DNA from: Duganella sp. Root1480D1
GTDB taxonomy: Bacteria; Pseudomonadota; Gammaproteobacteria; Burkholderiales; Burkholderiaceae_D
Direction: 5' to 3'
Assembly: GCF_001427305.1 (NCBI RefSeq)
Contig: NZ_LMFZ01000023.1
Span: 16,349 to 80,348, forward strand
Length of the DNA stretch: 64,000 bases
In this document: positions 17,562 to 27,050 of the stretch, piece by piece
Layout: the number at the start of each line of letters is the position of its first letter
Position numbering within the stretch: the first letter of the stretch is position 1
Made by a program: the position numbers and the translations under genes
The notes under the pieces: generated by a model
The model's input: only the letters and a program-made list of their open reading frames with translations
Databases searched by the model: none
What the model was told of the DNA's origin: nothing

Positions 17562-18436
17562 ACCCCGTTACATCATTCTTAGTCGGCGTCTGCCTGCTGG
17601 CGAGCACCGGCGCCCTTTACTTGGGAGCGCCATACGTTGCCTTGCTCTTCTTCGCCCTCGGCGTTCTCATCGCACTATCGCTGAAGATGGCCAATGCGTG
17701 GGAAAAGTATGTCATTTTGAGGCTGGGTAAGCTGCAGAGCGTCAAAGGAGCGGGCCTGTTTGCCATCATTCCGATCATCGATAGCGTGGTCGCGATCATC
17801 GACGTGCGTATTCAGACCACTGCCTTTAACGCCGCCGAAGCGCTCACCCGAGACACCGTTCCCGTCAATGTCGACGCGATCATTTTCTGGCATGTAGACG
17901 ACGCGGAAAAAGCGGCGTTGGCGATCACGCATTATCGGGAAGCAATCGATCGCGTTGCACAAACGTCGTTGCGCGAAATGATCGGTGCATCGATGCTGGC
18001 GTCACTGTTATCTGAACGCAAAGAGGCTGATGCGCTGCTGAAGGATGTCATTGCGCGGAAGACGGCGGCATGGGGTATATCAGTCAGCTCCGTCGAGATC
18101 CGCGACGTAGCAATTCCCGTCGCTTTGCAAGACGCAATGTCTCGTCAGGCACAGGCAGAGCGCGAAAAGCAGGCTCGTGTGATTCTCGGCTCTGCCGAAG
18201 TAGCGATTGCAGGCAGGTTTGTCGAGGCGGCAGACATGTATGCAGGGCATCCCGCAGCATTGCAGCTGCGGGCGATGAATATCATCTATGAGACAACAAA
18301 AGAGCGCGGCGCCACAGTCCTGATTCCGAGCACGATGATCGATAGCTTGAATCCGCCCGCAACCATGGAGCGGCCAGCAAGGGTTGAACGAAGGGCATCG
18401 GGTCCAGTGGTAGCTATGAGCAAAGTTGCGGCCTGA
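17558..18436 (+). CDS. Slipin (SPFH/band-7 membrane scaffold)
   Basis: The 292-residue protein has an N-terminal hydrophobic hairpin (about 5-45) followed by an SPFH domain beginning WEKYVILRLGKLQSVKGAGL. The stretch DVRIQTTAFNAAEALTRDTVPVNVDA is slipin-specific, and AQAEREKQARVILGSAEVAIAG is the conserved coiled-coil entry. Slipins oligomerise in the inner membrane and organise lipid domains, often with a NfeD-type protease; none is adjacent here (the window's NfeD gene is at 62494). It is coupled to the upstream 72-aa gene. The last 30 residues are variable. Confidence 0.9.
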   Translation: MNPVTSFLVGVCLLASTGALYLGAPYVALLFFALGVLIALSLKMANAWEKYVILRLGKLQSVKGAGLFAIIPIIDSVVAIIDVRIQTTAFNAAEALTRDTVPVNVDAIIFWHVDDAEKAALAITHYREAIDRVAQTSLREMIGASMLASLLSERKEADALLKDVIARKTAAWGISVSSVEIRDVAIPVALQDAMSRQAQAEREKQARVILGSAEVAIAGRFVEAADMYAGHPAALQLRAMNIIYETTKERGATVLIPSTMIDSLNPPATMERPARVERRASGPVVAMSKVAA

Positions 18437-18975
18437 TTCTAATGATCCCAGGCACACTCAGTACAAGTTCCTGAAGGAGCATGGCTCGGTGAATGGGCGC
18501 CAACTGCCCTCCGCCCCCAAGTATCGACCAAGGATCGTTGCGCGGCGTGGCATCGGCAAGCCCGCTTACCGCGCACGTTGCTGCCGCCGCAGCCGTTGGG
18601 CGGGAAACCCAAGAGGCTGACTGAGCGACGTCTCTGACAGCCGCCAGGTCTTGCAGTTGCCTGCACAGTACCACGCAATGCCCCAGGCTCGTCGCGCACC
18701 GAACCTCCACATCCACGATTATGCAGCCGACCATCGATGTATCTGCATACGCTCTCTTTCCGCTGATCTCACCACCCACAGGTGGCAACTGGCGAAAGCT
18801 CCCTCACTCACTGATCAGTCGCAGTCCTTGCAGGGATCAAGATGGTAGCACCGCACGATTGACCAACTGTTGCGCAGTCATTACGCTCGCTCTATGCTGT
18901 CAATGCGAACCTGGTCGCACCCTGGCGCTGGCGTCTTCGCTAGCCAGAACCCCGACGATGAGAGGCGAACCTTGC
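18437..18975. other. Intergenic region without a supported gene
   Basis: About 540 bases upstream of the tandem-PAS kinase. In-frame codons extend the kinase frame back to 18721, but they have no PAS similarity or binding site, so I leave them out. Confidence 0.4.
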
Positions 18976-20880
18976 ATGAATGACTTGGCGCGCCACCGCG
19001 AAGCAGAACGCTTCATGCATTTTGTCTACAATGTCACGGACTACGCAGTTTACGCCTTGTCGCCCGAAGGGCTCGTCATGCATTGGAATGCCGGCGCTGA
19101 ACGATGCCAGGGCCACACCGAGGCTGAACTTCTCGGGAAACACTTCTCCCTGCTTTATCCCGAAGAGGATCGCCGCTCCGGTCATCCGGACCAGGTGTTG
19201 CAAATCGCGGCCCAGGGCCGATTCGAAGAAGATGGCTGGCTGGCAAGGAAAGATGGCTCCCGATTCTGGGCGAGCGTGGTGCTGAACCCCATCTCGGATC
19301 CCCATGGCGTGCTCCAGGGCTTTGCCGGCATCACGCGCGACATCACCGAACAGAGAAGAAGCCAGGAAGCCGTGCGCGCCACCGAAGCACAATTTCGCTT
19401 GCTCGTCCAGGGTGTCACGGACTATGCCATCTACCTCCTCTCCCCCGAGGGTATTGTCACCAACTGGAACGCAGGGGCCGAGCGCATCAAGGGCTACCGG
19501 AGTGATGAAGTTGTCGGGACGCATTTCTCCCGCTTCTACACGCCCGAAGACCGCTCCGCCGGATTACCGGATATTGCGCTGCGCACCGCGGCGACCAAGG
19601 GCCGGTTCGAACGCGAAGGCTGGCGCATCCGCAAGGACGGCACACGCTTCTGGGCCCACGTCATCATCGACCCGGTGCTCAACCAGATGGGTGAACTGGT
19701 CGGATATGCAAAAGTGACCCGCGACGCCACAGAGCGCCGGGAAGCCGAACATGCGCTGGAACAAGCCAAGGATGCCTTGTTCCAGTCGCAGAAAATGGAC
19801 GCCATTGGCAAGCTGACCGGCGGCATTTCCCATGACTTCAATAACCTGCTCAACATTATCAGCAACGGCCTGCATGTCTTACGCTTGGAAAGCGACCGCC
19901 ATGCTCGGTTCAAAACCATCGAAGCGATGGAACGGGCAACGAAGCGCGGGACGGCACTCACCCAGCAACTGCTGGCGTTTGCAAGACAGCAGCCAAACAA
20001 ACTCGAGTGCGTCAATATCAACAAGGCGCTCTCCGCCTTTGAGGCCGTCCTGCGCCGCGCCGTTCCGGGAACGATCAATCTCGACATTCAACTCGGCCCT
20101 AGCCTGCCCGACATCCTGGCTGACCTCCCGCAACTGGAAGCGGCAGTCTTGAACCTCGTGGTCAACGCCACGCACGCCATACCCGATACCGGGACCATCA
20201 CGGTCACCACCGGACTGGCCGAAGTTCAACCTTCTTCAGACCTCACGAAACCGCAAGAACAGGTCCAGGTGCAAGTTCGTGATACGGGGATGGGAATGTC
20301 CGAGGAAACAAAGTCCCGTGCCATCGAGCCGTTCTTCACCACCAAGCCGCTCGGCAAGGGGTCTGGTCTTGGTCTAAGCCAGGTCTTCGGCATGACCAGT
20401 GATGCCGGTGGCAAACTGGATATTGAATCCAGCCTCGGCCAAGGCACCTGCATTACGCTCAGTTTCCCGGCGATCGGTCAACCGAGTACTTCCGAAGCCA
20501 GCGCACATCCCATCGGCAAAGTACTGGTGGTTGACGATCAGGCAGACGTGCTTGACATCACCGCGCAATTGTTCAGGCTGCTCGGATATGAAGTCATTTC
20601 AGCAAATAGTGGTGCTGATGCCCTCGACGCTTTGCGTCGCCACGCTGACATTGATGTCCTCTTCAGCGACCTGGTCATGCCTGGTATGACGGGACTCCAA
20701 CTGGCTTACGCCACCCGTCAGGCACACCCTGATACCGAGATCATCCTCGCCACTGGCCATCCGACCTCAATGATGCGTCAGGAACATCCTGGACTGGAGC
20801 AATTCCGTTTGCTCGGCAAGCCCTATACGCTGGAGGACATCGCCCGGCTCCTGGACAGAGGGGTGCGTTGCGTCAGCTGA
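18976..20880 (+). CDS. Hybrid histidine kinase (PAS-PAS-HisKA-HATPase-REC)
   Basis: The start at 18976 (MNDLARHREA) has GAGAGG about ten bases upstream. The 634-residue product has two PAS domains that are internal duplicates: VTDYAVYALSPEGLV (20-34) and VTDYAIYLLSPEGIV (147-161) occur at the same relative position. The phosphoacceptor is His286 in GGISHDFNNLL, the HWE-like/NtrB-type motif. The ATPase shows DTGMGM (436-441), EPFFTTK and GSGLGLS. The receiver has Asp565 and Lys615. There is no membrane segment, so it should sense a cytoplasmic signal; the PAS pockets lack an obvious haem or flavin motif. No separate output gene is adjacent. Confidence 0.9.
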   Translation: MNDLARHREAERFMHFVYNVTDYAVYALSPEGLVMHWNAGAERCQGHTEAELLGKHFSLLYPEEDRRSGHPDQVLQIAAQGRFEEDGWLARKDGSRFWASVVLNPISDPHGVLQGFAGITRDITEQRRSQEAVRATEAQFRLLVQGVTDYAIYLLSPEGIVTNWNAGAERIKGYRSDEVVGTHFSRFYTPEDRSAGLPDIALRTAATKGRFEREGWRIRKDGTRFWAHVIIDPVLNQMGELVGYAKVTRDATERREAEHALEQAKDALFQSQKMDAIGKLTGGISHDFNNLLNIISNGLHVLRLESDRHARFKTIEAMERATKRGTALTQQLLAFARQQPNKLECVNINKALSAFEAVLRRAVPGTINLDIQLGPSLPDILADLPQLEAAVLNLVVNATHAIPDTGTITVTTGLAEVQPSSDLTKPQEQVQVQVRDTGMGMSEETKSRAIEPFFTTKPLGKGSGLGLSQVFGMTSDAGGKLDIESSLGQGTCITLSFPAIGQPSTSEASAHPIGKVLVVDDQADVLDITAQLFRLLGYEVISANSGADALDALRRHADIDVLFSDLVMPGMTGLQLAYATRQAHPDTEIILATGHPTSMMRQEHPGLEQFRLLGKPYTLEDIARLLDRGVRCVS

Positions 20881-21095
20881 CAATGCCGGTAGGGCGTCAC
20901 GCGCCACACCCGATCACGCAACGCCCTGGCCATCACTCAGTGATGGCACCACTGACATCGGCTCGGAGGCGCGTTGCAACGCCGCAGGGGCGAAACAGTG
21001 AACTGCTGGGTCACACACATTCACTTGCCATCGAAAAACCGCATAACGCTCCAACCAGCATTCGCTTCGCACCTTTGATGTATCCCGATTGCCCC

Positions 21096-23177
21096 TCAAG
21101 AATTCAGATCTGCTCCAGCAGATGCCCTAATTTTGTTCCGCATGACCTGCTCTTCCACTAGGTCCAGCAGATCGCTCAATTGCCCCACCATCACTTCGGC
21201 GCGCGCCACATCGCTGCTCGCATCCCCTGGCCCCTGTTGCTCCAGCTCACGGCACAAATCCGCCATGCTGAAAGCACCAGCGCCAAGTGCCGCCGATTTG
21301 ACGCGGTGGCCGAGTGCACGCACCGCCTGCACGTCGCCACGCGCCAACGCGGCCTCCATGTTGCGGACATCCTCCCGCGTGATTTGCAAAAATTGGTCCA
21401 CAAATTTCCGCACCTTTTGCAAGTCGTCGCCCAACAGGCTGGCCAGCACCGTTAAATCGATCACGGCCGCGTTGCCGCCTAGTGCACACTTGCGTGCGGA
21501 CACCGGCGGACGCTGCTGCCACACCCCAACCAGCGCCACACCTTCCGGCAGCCAGTTGGCGATGGTCTGGTACATCCTGGCCGGCTGGATAGGCTTCGAT
21601 ATGAAATCGTCCATGCCGGCATCAATGCAACGCATCCGTGCCTCGGTCGTGGCGGTGGCCGTCATCGCCAACACCGGCATACCAGCCCACTGAGGCGCGG
21701 CGCGGATCCGGCGCGTTGCCTCCAATCCATCCATCTGCGGCATTTGCAAGTCCATCAGCACGCAGTCGAAATCGGTTTGGCGCAACAACGTCAACGCCTC
21801 GAGGCCATTATTGGCGATACAAACAGTGGCGCCCACTTCTTCCAGCATTTCCTGCGCGATTTGCTGATTGAAGGTATTGTCCTCCACCAGCAGGATACGC
21901 GCCGCTTTCGACGCCACCGCGCCCTCGGTGCCATGGCTGCTCGCCAGCATCTCTGCGGCGGCATCATTGAGTTGGTCCAGCAGCATAGGCTTGGACATGA
22001 AAGGCACACCGAGCTGTGCGGTGAACCAGAACGTGCTGCCGATTCCGCGCTGGCTGCTGACGCCAACTTCGCCCCCCATCAACTGGGCCAGCTCTTTGCA
22101 GATCGCAAGGCCAAGCCCCGTCCCTCCATGTTCACGCGTGGTTGACGTGTCAGCTTGCTGAAACGAGACAAACAACTTCGCGATCTCCGCCTCTGACAGG
22201 CCAATACCCTGGTCGCTTACTTCGAATCGAACCAGACAGTCGTGGGTGTCGTCCGCCACCTTGCGCATCCGGACCAGGATCCTGCCGCGCTCGCTGAACT
22301 TGATGGCATTATTGGTGTAGTTAATGAGTACCTGCCCCAGTCGAAGCGGATCACCCAACAGCATCGGCGGCAGGTCAGGATCGCGCTCGAACGCCAATTC
22401 TAGGTTACGTCCGGCCGCCTTTTGCGCGACCACAGTCGTCACTGTCTGCACCAGGTCGTCGAGCGCAAATTCGACTGCTTGGATTGCCATCTTGCCAGCC
22501 TCGATCTTGGAAATGTCGAGGATGTCGTCAATGATGTGCAGCACATGCTCACTGGCGAAACGGATCTTTTCGAGGTAATCGCGTTGCCGCGGTGCGAGCT
22601 CGGTTTTCAATGCCAAGTACGCCATGCCAATGACGCAGTTCAACGGAGTGCGGATCTCGTGACTCATATTGGACAGGAACTGTCCCTTGGCCATGCTTGC
22701 GGCTTCGGCCAACTGCTTGGCCTGTCGCAGTTCGCTATTCTTGGCTTCAAGCTCCACCTCATGGCGCCTCTCGGCAGTCACATCGTGGTAAATGGTCACA
22801 AATCCGCTTACCGTTCCATCCGCGTCAAAGATTGGGCGACCAATGATATTGAGCTGTACGCCATTGGCCATGGTTCGCGTGAAATTGTGCGGCTGGAACT
22901 TCAAGCAAAGCTCTACCCGGGCAGCCACCAGGTCGTCGATCGTGCCTGCCCCATAGTCTCCGCGCAACGCCAGGTAACGAAACACTTCGGCCATGGTGAC
23001 GCCAGGATGCATTACCCCGTCCGGAAACCCTTGCACTTGGCAAAAAGCCGGATTCCAAAACCGTATGGTCAGATCGCGATCAACAATGGTAACCCCGACC
23101 GGCATGAACTCCAGGGCAGCAGCCAGCCTGGGGAAATTCAACCTGATGAACTCTTCACTTTGGGCTGTCGATTTCAT
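21096..23177 (-). CDS. Hybrid histidine kinase (PAS-HisKA-HATPase-REC-HPt)
   Basis: The 693-residue protein starts with a PAS-type domain (about 18-135; MPVGVTIVDRDLTIRFWNPAF), joined by a coiled coil to HisKA with His173 in MSHEIRTPLN. The ATPase has SDQGIGL (321-327) and GGTGLGLAICK. The receiver phosphosite is Asp476 in LMDLQMPQMDG, with Lys528. The C-terminal HPt domain carries His624 in LGHRVKSAAL. This is a complete phosphorelay protein (His-Asp-His) needing only a final response regulator, which is not adjacent. No membrane helix is seen. It converges on the tandem-PAS kinase, from which it is separated by about 215 bases. Confidence 0.92.
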   Translation of the reverse strand: MKSTAQSEEFIRLNFPRLAAALEFMPVGVTIVDRDLTIRFWNPAFCQVQGFPDGVMHPGVTMAEVFRYLALRGDYGAGTIDDLVAARVELCLKFQPHNFTRTMANGVQLNIIGRPIFDADGTVSGFVTIYHDVTAERRHEVELEAKNSELRQAKQLAEAASMAKGQFLSNMSHEIRTPLNCVIGMAYLALKTELAPRQRDYLEKIRFASEHVLHIIDDILDISKIEAGKMAIQAVEFALDDLVQTVTTVVAQKAAGRNLELAFERDPDLPPMLLGDPLRLGQVLINYTNNAIKFSERGRILVRMRKVADDTHDCLVRFEVSDQGIGLSEAEIAKLFVSFQQADTSTTREHGGTGLGLAICKELAQLMGGEVGVSSQRGIGSTFWFTAQLGVPFMSKPMLLDQLNDAAAEMLASSHGTEGAVASKAARILLVEDNTFNQQIAQEMLEEVGATVCIANNGLEALTLLRQTDFDCVLMDLQMPQMDGLEATRRIRAAPQWAGMPVLAMTATATTEARMRCIDAGMDDFISKPIQPARMYQTIANWLPEGVALVGVWQQRPPVSARKCALGGNAAVIDLTVLASLLGDDLQKVRKFVDQFLQITREDVRNMEAALARGDVQAVRALGHRVKSAALGAGAFSMADLCRELEQQGPGDASSDVARAEVMVGQLSDLLDLVEEQVMRNKIRASAGADLNS

Positions 23178-23354
23178 AAGTCAATCATCCGGCAGCACCA
23201 TTGAAGATCACTGCGCTGCCTCCAGATGCGATCGCTTGAGATGTGGAAAGGGTATCACGTCCACGGGTATTCGTTAGCGCGCCGAACTCCCCCTGAGCTC
23301 TCACTCCTGCACGCCCACTGGTAAGCCCGTTCACGCGACGGTGCTCCTTAACTA

Positions 23355-23450
23355 TCATTCGGCTAGATTCTGTTTCCCGTAATCGGAATATAACCGCTTG
23401 CGTGATTGCATCACCAACTCGATGCGACGATCCTTGACCTCCTCCTCGCC
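23355..23450 (-). pseudogene. C-terminal fragment of a small gene split by the IS200/IS605 element
   Basis: On the minus strand this stretch reads EEEVKDRRIELVMQSRKRLY and continues to a stop after about 31 codons. It has a highly charged, coding-like composition but is cut on its 5' side by an in-frame TAG beside the tnpB end. On the far side of the element, an ATG at 25196 with a strong AGGGGAG binding site opens the same-strand frame MIDRMR and runs straight into the element's end. I infer one short gene interrupted by the insertion. Confidence 0.4.
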
Positions 23451-23458
23451 CTAAAGCG

Positions 23459-24676
23459 CTACGCGGCAAATTGCGTAGTCACTTCGGTGGGTTCCTGCTT
23501 CACAGAGTGACCTGACTGCGCCAGCTCTCCACAGGCTAACAAGCGGAGCCCCCGCTCTAATATGTTGATCGCGCCGACCACGTCGGCATGGTTCGTATAG
23601 CCGCACCCGACACATTGAAAGCGTGCCTGCGTACGGCGGCTTTCGGGCGACACATGACCGCAATCCGGGCAAGTCTGACTCGTATGGTGCGGCGGCACAG
23701 CAACCAGGATCCCGCCATTCCAAGCCAATTTATACAGCAGCTGGCGCCTGAACTCGCCCCAGCCCTGATTCAGAATGCTGCGGTTCAGCCCCTGTTTCTG
23801 TCTCACCATTTTGCCTGGCTGCTGCGCCGTTCCCTTGGCCGACCTCGTCATGTTTTTGACTTGCAAGTCTTCGATACAGACGATCGCGTGGCTTTTGCTG
23901 ATCGCCGTGCTGGCCTTATGCAGGAAGTCCCTGCGTATATTGGCAATGCGCGCGTGCAATCTCCGCACACGGGCTTTGGCCTTACGCCAGTTCCGGCTGA
24001 ATTTCACCTTTCGGCACATTTGCCGTTGATACCTTGCCAGACGCTTTCGATGCCGCTCAAAACAATTCACCGGCACGATGTGCGCGCCATCGTCGAGCTT
24101 CGCAAAGTGGACGATTCCCACATCGATACCGACCGCGGAATTCACTACTGGAGCGCAGGGTTCGGCTTCGAGTTGGGTCTGAATTGAAACGAACCATTTT
24201 CCGGCAACGCGACTTACCGTCACGTTGCGCAGTTCTCCCACGACGTGGCGGCTATTCCGGTAGCGCATCCAGCCCAGCTTCGGCAGAAAAATCCGGCAAT
24301 TACTCTGGTCGAGTTTGAACTGTCTGGCGTCCGGGTAGCGGAATGATGCCTGGTCTCCCTTGCGCTTGAAACAAGGGTAGGCAGCCCGCTCCGCAAAGAA
24401 ATTGCAGAACGCTTGATCCAGATGTTTGAGCGCATGTTGCAATGGATGGCATGGCGCCTCGCGCAGCCAGGGCATTTTCGGATCGTTGCGCCATGTGGTC
24501 AAATGCTTTGCCATCGTGACATAGCCGATAAATGGCTCGCCAGCCACGTGGTTTTCTTTGAGCAGTGCCAAGGCTTTATTAAAGACGAACCGGCACGCTC
24601 CGGCAAAGCAGCACATTAGGCGTTGTTGTCGGCCATCAGGAACCAGTTCGAATCGGAAGGCTTGTAGACGCAGCAT
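23459..24676 (-). CDS. tnpB: TnpB, RNA-guided nuclease of IS200/IS605 family
   Basis: The 405-residue protein has the TnpB domain order: N-terminal wedge/helical region, RuvC nuclease, zinc ribbon. RuvC residues are Asp185 in GIDVGIVHF, Glu269 in IVCIEDLQVKNM and Asp365 in NHADVVGAINI. The ribbon cysteines are CPDC (336, 339) and CVGC (355, 358). All are intact. The family, ancestral to Cas12, cuts DNA guided by a right-end RNA and helps retain the element at its donor site. The omega RNA should overlap the 3' end of this gene and run into the flank below 23459. Confidence 0.92.
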   Translation of the reverse strand: MLRLQAFRFELVPDGRQQRLMCCFAGACRFVFNKALALLKENHVAGEPFIGYVTMAKHLTTWRNDPKMPWLREAPCHPLQHALKHLDQAFCNFFAERAAYPCFKRKGDQASFRYPDARQFKLDQSNCRIFLPKLGWMRYRNSRHVVGELRNVTVSRVAGKWFVSIQTQLEAEPCAPVVNSAVGIDVGIVHFAKLDDGAHIVPVNCFERHRKRLARYQRQMCRKVKFSRNWRKAKARVRRLHARIANIRRDFLHKASTAISKSHAIVCIEDLQVKNMTRSAKGTAQQPGKMVRQKQGLNRSILNQGWGEFRRQLLYKLAWNGGILVAVPPHHTSQTCPDCGHVSPESRRTQARFQCVGCGYTNHADVVGAINILERGLRLLACGELAQSGHSVKQEPTEVTTQFAA

Positions 24677-24697
24677 ACCTTCACTAAAGTTTGGTCT

Positions 24698-25114
24698 ATG
24701 AGCACTTCAAGCGAGCTCCGCCAAGGAAGGCATTGCGTGTTCATGATGCATGTACATTTGGTCTTCGTCACCAAATATCGCCGCAATGTGTTTGCCAAAG
24801 AGATACTGGACGACTTGCGTCAGATCTTCGCCCGCGTCTGCGCGGACTTCGAAGCGCAGCTCATCGAATTTGATGGTGAAGATGACCATGTGCACTTGCT
24901 GGTGAACTACCCGCCGAGGGTGGCAGTTTCGCGCCTGGTCAACAGCCTCAAGGGTGCATTCAGCCGAGTGATTCAGAATAGAAATTACCCGTCCATCAGG
25001 CAAAAACTGTGGGGCGGAGCCTTGTGGTCCCCCTCATATTTTGCCGGGAGCTGCTGCGGCGCCCCACTTGCGGTGATCCAGCAATACATCCAACAACAGC
25101 AAACACCACATTAA
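24698..25114 (+). CDS. tnpA: TnpA, Y1 HUH transposase of IS200/IS605 family
   Basis: A 138-residue single-strand transposase. The HUH motif is His64-Val-His66 in DDHVHLLVNY, and the nucleophile is Tyr130 in VIQQYIQQQQ. The conserved block LWSPSYFAGSCCGAP precedes the tyrosine helix. Length is typical of the family. It cuts and joins single-stranded element ends at subterminal hairpins, two of which lie just downstream at 25126-25171. It diverges from tnpB with only 21 bases between starts. Confidence 0.92.
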   Translation: MSTSSELRQGRHCVFMMHVHLVFVTKYRRNVFAKEILDDLRQIFARVCADFEAQLIEFDGEDDHVHLLVNYPPRVAVSRLVNSLKGAFSRVIQNRNYPSIRQKLWGGALWSPSYFAGSCCGAPLAVIQQYIQQQQTPH

Positions 25115-25125
25115 TGCGAAGTAAA

Positions 25126-25142
25126 GGACGGCGGCGCCGTCC
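25126..25142 (+). repeat. Subterminal hairpin of the IS200/IS605 element
   Basis: GGACGGC and GCCGTCC pair perfectly around GGC, just after the tnpA stop. A second imperfect hairpin follows at 25154-25171. The family's transposase recognises such structures in single-stranded DNA. Confidence 0.6.
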
Positions 25143-25516
25143 GCGCTCTTGATCCCGCCGTAAACGACGGGGTTTGCCGCGCATTCGATCAATCATAGCA
25201 GCTCCCCTTGCGCGACATGGACGCCGGCGTGCCGAATTGCGCAACAACGTTGCCGTAATCGTCGGCGCGGCCGTGGCTCAATCTGAATCCGGCACTTCCC
25301 TCACGGCAGCGATTGCTACACACCGCCTCGCATGGACTTGCGCATCATCAATAGTGCCTCGCGACAGCTGTTACTGCGCCTCGCGCGAAGCCGCAAACGT
25401 AGGCCCATTGCATCCCGCACACGCCTGTGTGGTCCATGCTGATCCACCAAGCTCTGTGGCATAGTTTGGCTTTACCATGCAAATTCGAATCGACAATCCG
25501 ACCGGGAGAGCTTACC

Positions 25517-25822
25517 GTGACAGCCCGCGATACAAGGGATAGCGAGCATCCCACCACTTACATCAAGTCAAATGCAATCGACTTCGCGCGTGAAATGCTC
25601 TACCGCCACGCAATCGTGTTGCGGGGCGTCGCCAGGGACATCAAGATCAATAGCAGGTCGTTCATCTTGAAGCGACCTGACAGTTCGCACCTTGTGATCT
25701 GGTCCTCGCAAACAGAATTCCTGAACACATCCCCGTCTACTCTCAACGACGCAGAGGTCTTTGTTCGTGGCCGCACCATGAACGGACGCCTCTTGGCAGA
25801 ATCGATTGCCTCCTCCGAATGA
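25517..25822 (+). CDS. Hypothetical 101-aa protein
   Basis: The start is GTG at 25517 with GGGAGAG seven bases upstream. The protein appears alpha/beta: a helix FAREMLYRHAIVL, then short strands (SRSFILKRP, LVIWSSQTEF) and an acidic C-terminus. There is no signal peptide. I recognise no family. It lies just beyond the IS200/IS605 element and is transcribed away from it, so it could be a passenger or resident gene. The extended frame back to 25427 has no binding site. Confidence 0.55.
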   Translation: MTARDTRDSEHPTTYIKSNAIDFAREMLYRHAIVLRGVARDIKINSRSFILKRPDSSHLVIWSSQTEFLNTSPSTLNDAEVFVRGRTMNGRLLAESIASSE

Positions 25823-26373
25823 GAACTCGCAAAGATTAGAACAGTGCGCCTTGGTTGTACGTAGAAGGCCGTTTCGACCTGACTTCCCTTCTGTTCCCCC
25901 TACCTAGCCTGCCCCCCCTGGTCCCGTTGAGTGCGCGGCGGGCCGAGGTAGGCATTACTATTAATTCGACGCAGCTCGGTAGTTCATCAGGCCTACGCTC
26001 GCCCCGGCCAACGGAACTTGCCTGGGCGAGCACTTATTCCTTTTTTGAGCTGGCGATCGCAAGGCAAGAGTTGCGCTCCTTGCCCTGTGGAACCAGGAGC
26101 CATGCATGCGCCCATTTCAAGGTTGTATCGGGTAGCCGCGCTGGTTGATGCCGCCGCAAATCGCTCCAGGGCAAGGCTCGATCTGCATCGCGTGTATGGG
26201 TTTCGTGAATAGGATGACTGATCGAAGTACCTCATTCGATAAGCATAGTGTCGGCGAATATGGAGGGTTTGACGAAAATCAATCTTACGCAAGATGCGGG
26301 TTACCAAGTATTGCGGAGCAATTGTGCGCAATGCTAGACTTTTCGTAACGCATCATCAACATTCGCACTCATC
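25823..26373. other. Intergenic region without a supported gene
   Basis: About 550 bases. Open frames of around 65 codons on both strands lack binding sites or similarity. A possible -10 (GCTAGACTT, near 26333) precedes the gene at 26374. Confidence 0.4.
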
Positions 26374-26598
26374 ATGCCGACCTGGGAAATTTGCTACGTC
26401 GACCGTGAATTGAAACGGCACGTGATCTCCATCTTATCCGACGACAAACCGACCCTCAGCGCAGCAGCGACCATTGTCCAAACGCGCGTGACAGGACGCC
26501 ATGCCCGCGAAGCATACCTGTTGAACTTCCCCTTGGATCCGATCGTTTTTCTGTTGGCTCGCGGCATCGTCATCACCGCCGTTGATCCGAGCCAGTAA
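26374..26598 (+). CDS. Hypothetical 74-aa protein
   Basis: The product begins MPTWEICYVDRELKRHVISIL. It shows a short strand-loop-strand start and then a helical segment (LSAAATIVQTRV) before a hydrophobic C-terminus (PIVFLLARGIVITAVDP). Codon pattern looks real, but the ribosome binding site is weak. An upstream GCTAGACTT could be a stationary-phase (sigma S-like) -10 element. No family recognised. Confidence 0.5.
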   Translation: MPTWEICYVDRELKRHVISILSDDKPTLSAAATIVQTRVTGRHAREAYLLNFPLDPIVFLLARGIVITAVDPSQ

Positions 26599-27050
26599 GG
26601 CGGAAAATCCGATATCCCCCCGACGCCGTTGTCGCTTGATTGACATGGCTGTCGTAACTCGGCCCCCGATCAACTTGCCGGTGTTGGCGCCTGACCAGAG
26701 CGACCATGAATTACTTTGCGCTACTTTGGATGCTTGCTAAATTAAATTCTGGAGAGATTGGTCGGGGTTCAGTCCCTGCCTGACGCACATCCCGTCACTC
26801 CTCCACACACTCAGAAGTGCTTCGCAGTAGTGGTCTGCCCTTCGCGTAGCTAACTTTAGGTCAACCATTTATCGAGGCCCGCGCGCCGCGAACCGCAACG
26901 CGCATAGCATTTGAAGACCATGACTATCGTGTCGCCGAATCGATCCATATATATGCTTAGGCGATGGCGTGTCCCCATGCTATCGTCAATGGCTGCCCTG
27001 ACTATATCGATTCCAGTCCGCAGCAGTGCAATCACTGAAGCGGAGGCTAT
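26599..27050. other. Intergenic region without a supported gene
   Basis: About 450 bases between two small genes. It is less GC-rich than its surroundings and contains the run ATATATATGCTTAG near 26948, which could be promoter sequence for 27051. No gene, hairpin or repeat is convincing. Confidence 0.35.

Larger units (their letters stand above)
23455..25175. mobile_element. IS200/IS605-family element with divergent tnpA and tnpB
   Basis: The element holds tnpB (minus) and tnpA (plus) back to back, 21 bases apart, the IS605 arrangement. The tnpA-side end has two subterminal hairpins: GGACGGC/GCCGTCC at 25126-25142 and an imperfect CCCGCCGT/ACGACGGG at 25154-25171. The tnpB-side end has CTACGC/GCGTAG near 23459-23478, overlapping the tnpB stop. 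Both boundaries are approximate. The family makes no target duplication. Both genes are full length with catalytic residues, so the element may be active. Confidence 0.8.

Noticed and set aside
18414..18788. 124-codon minus-strand frame after the slipin gene
   Set aside because: No binding site and no recognisable motif.
25836..26033. 65-codon minus-strand frame in the 25.8-26.4 kb gap
   Set aside because: Arg/Gly-rich, no binding site, no family similarity.
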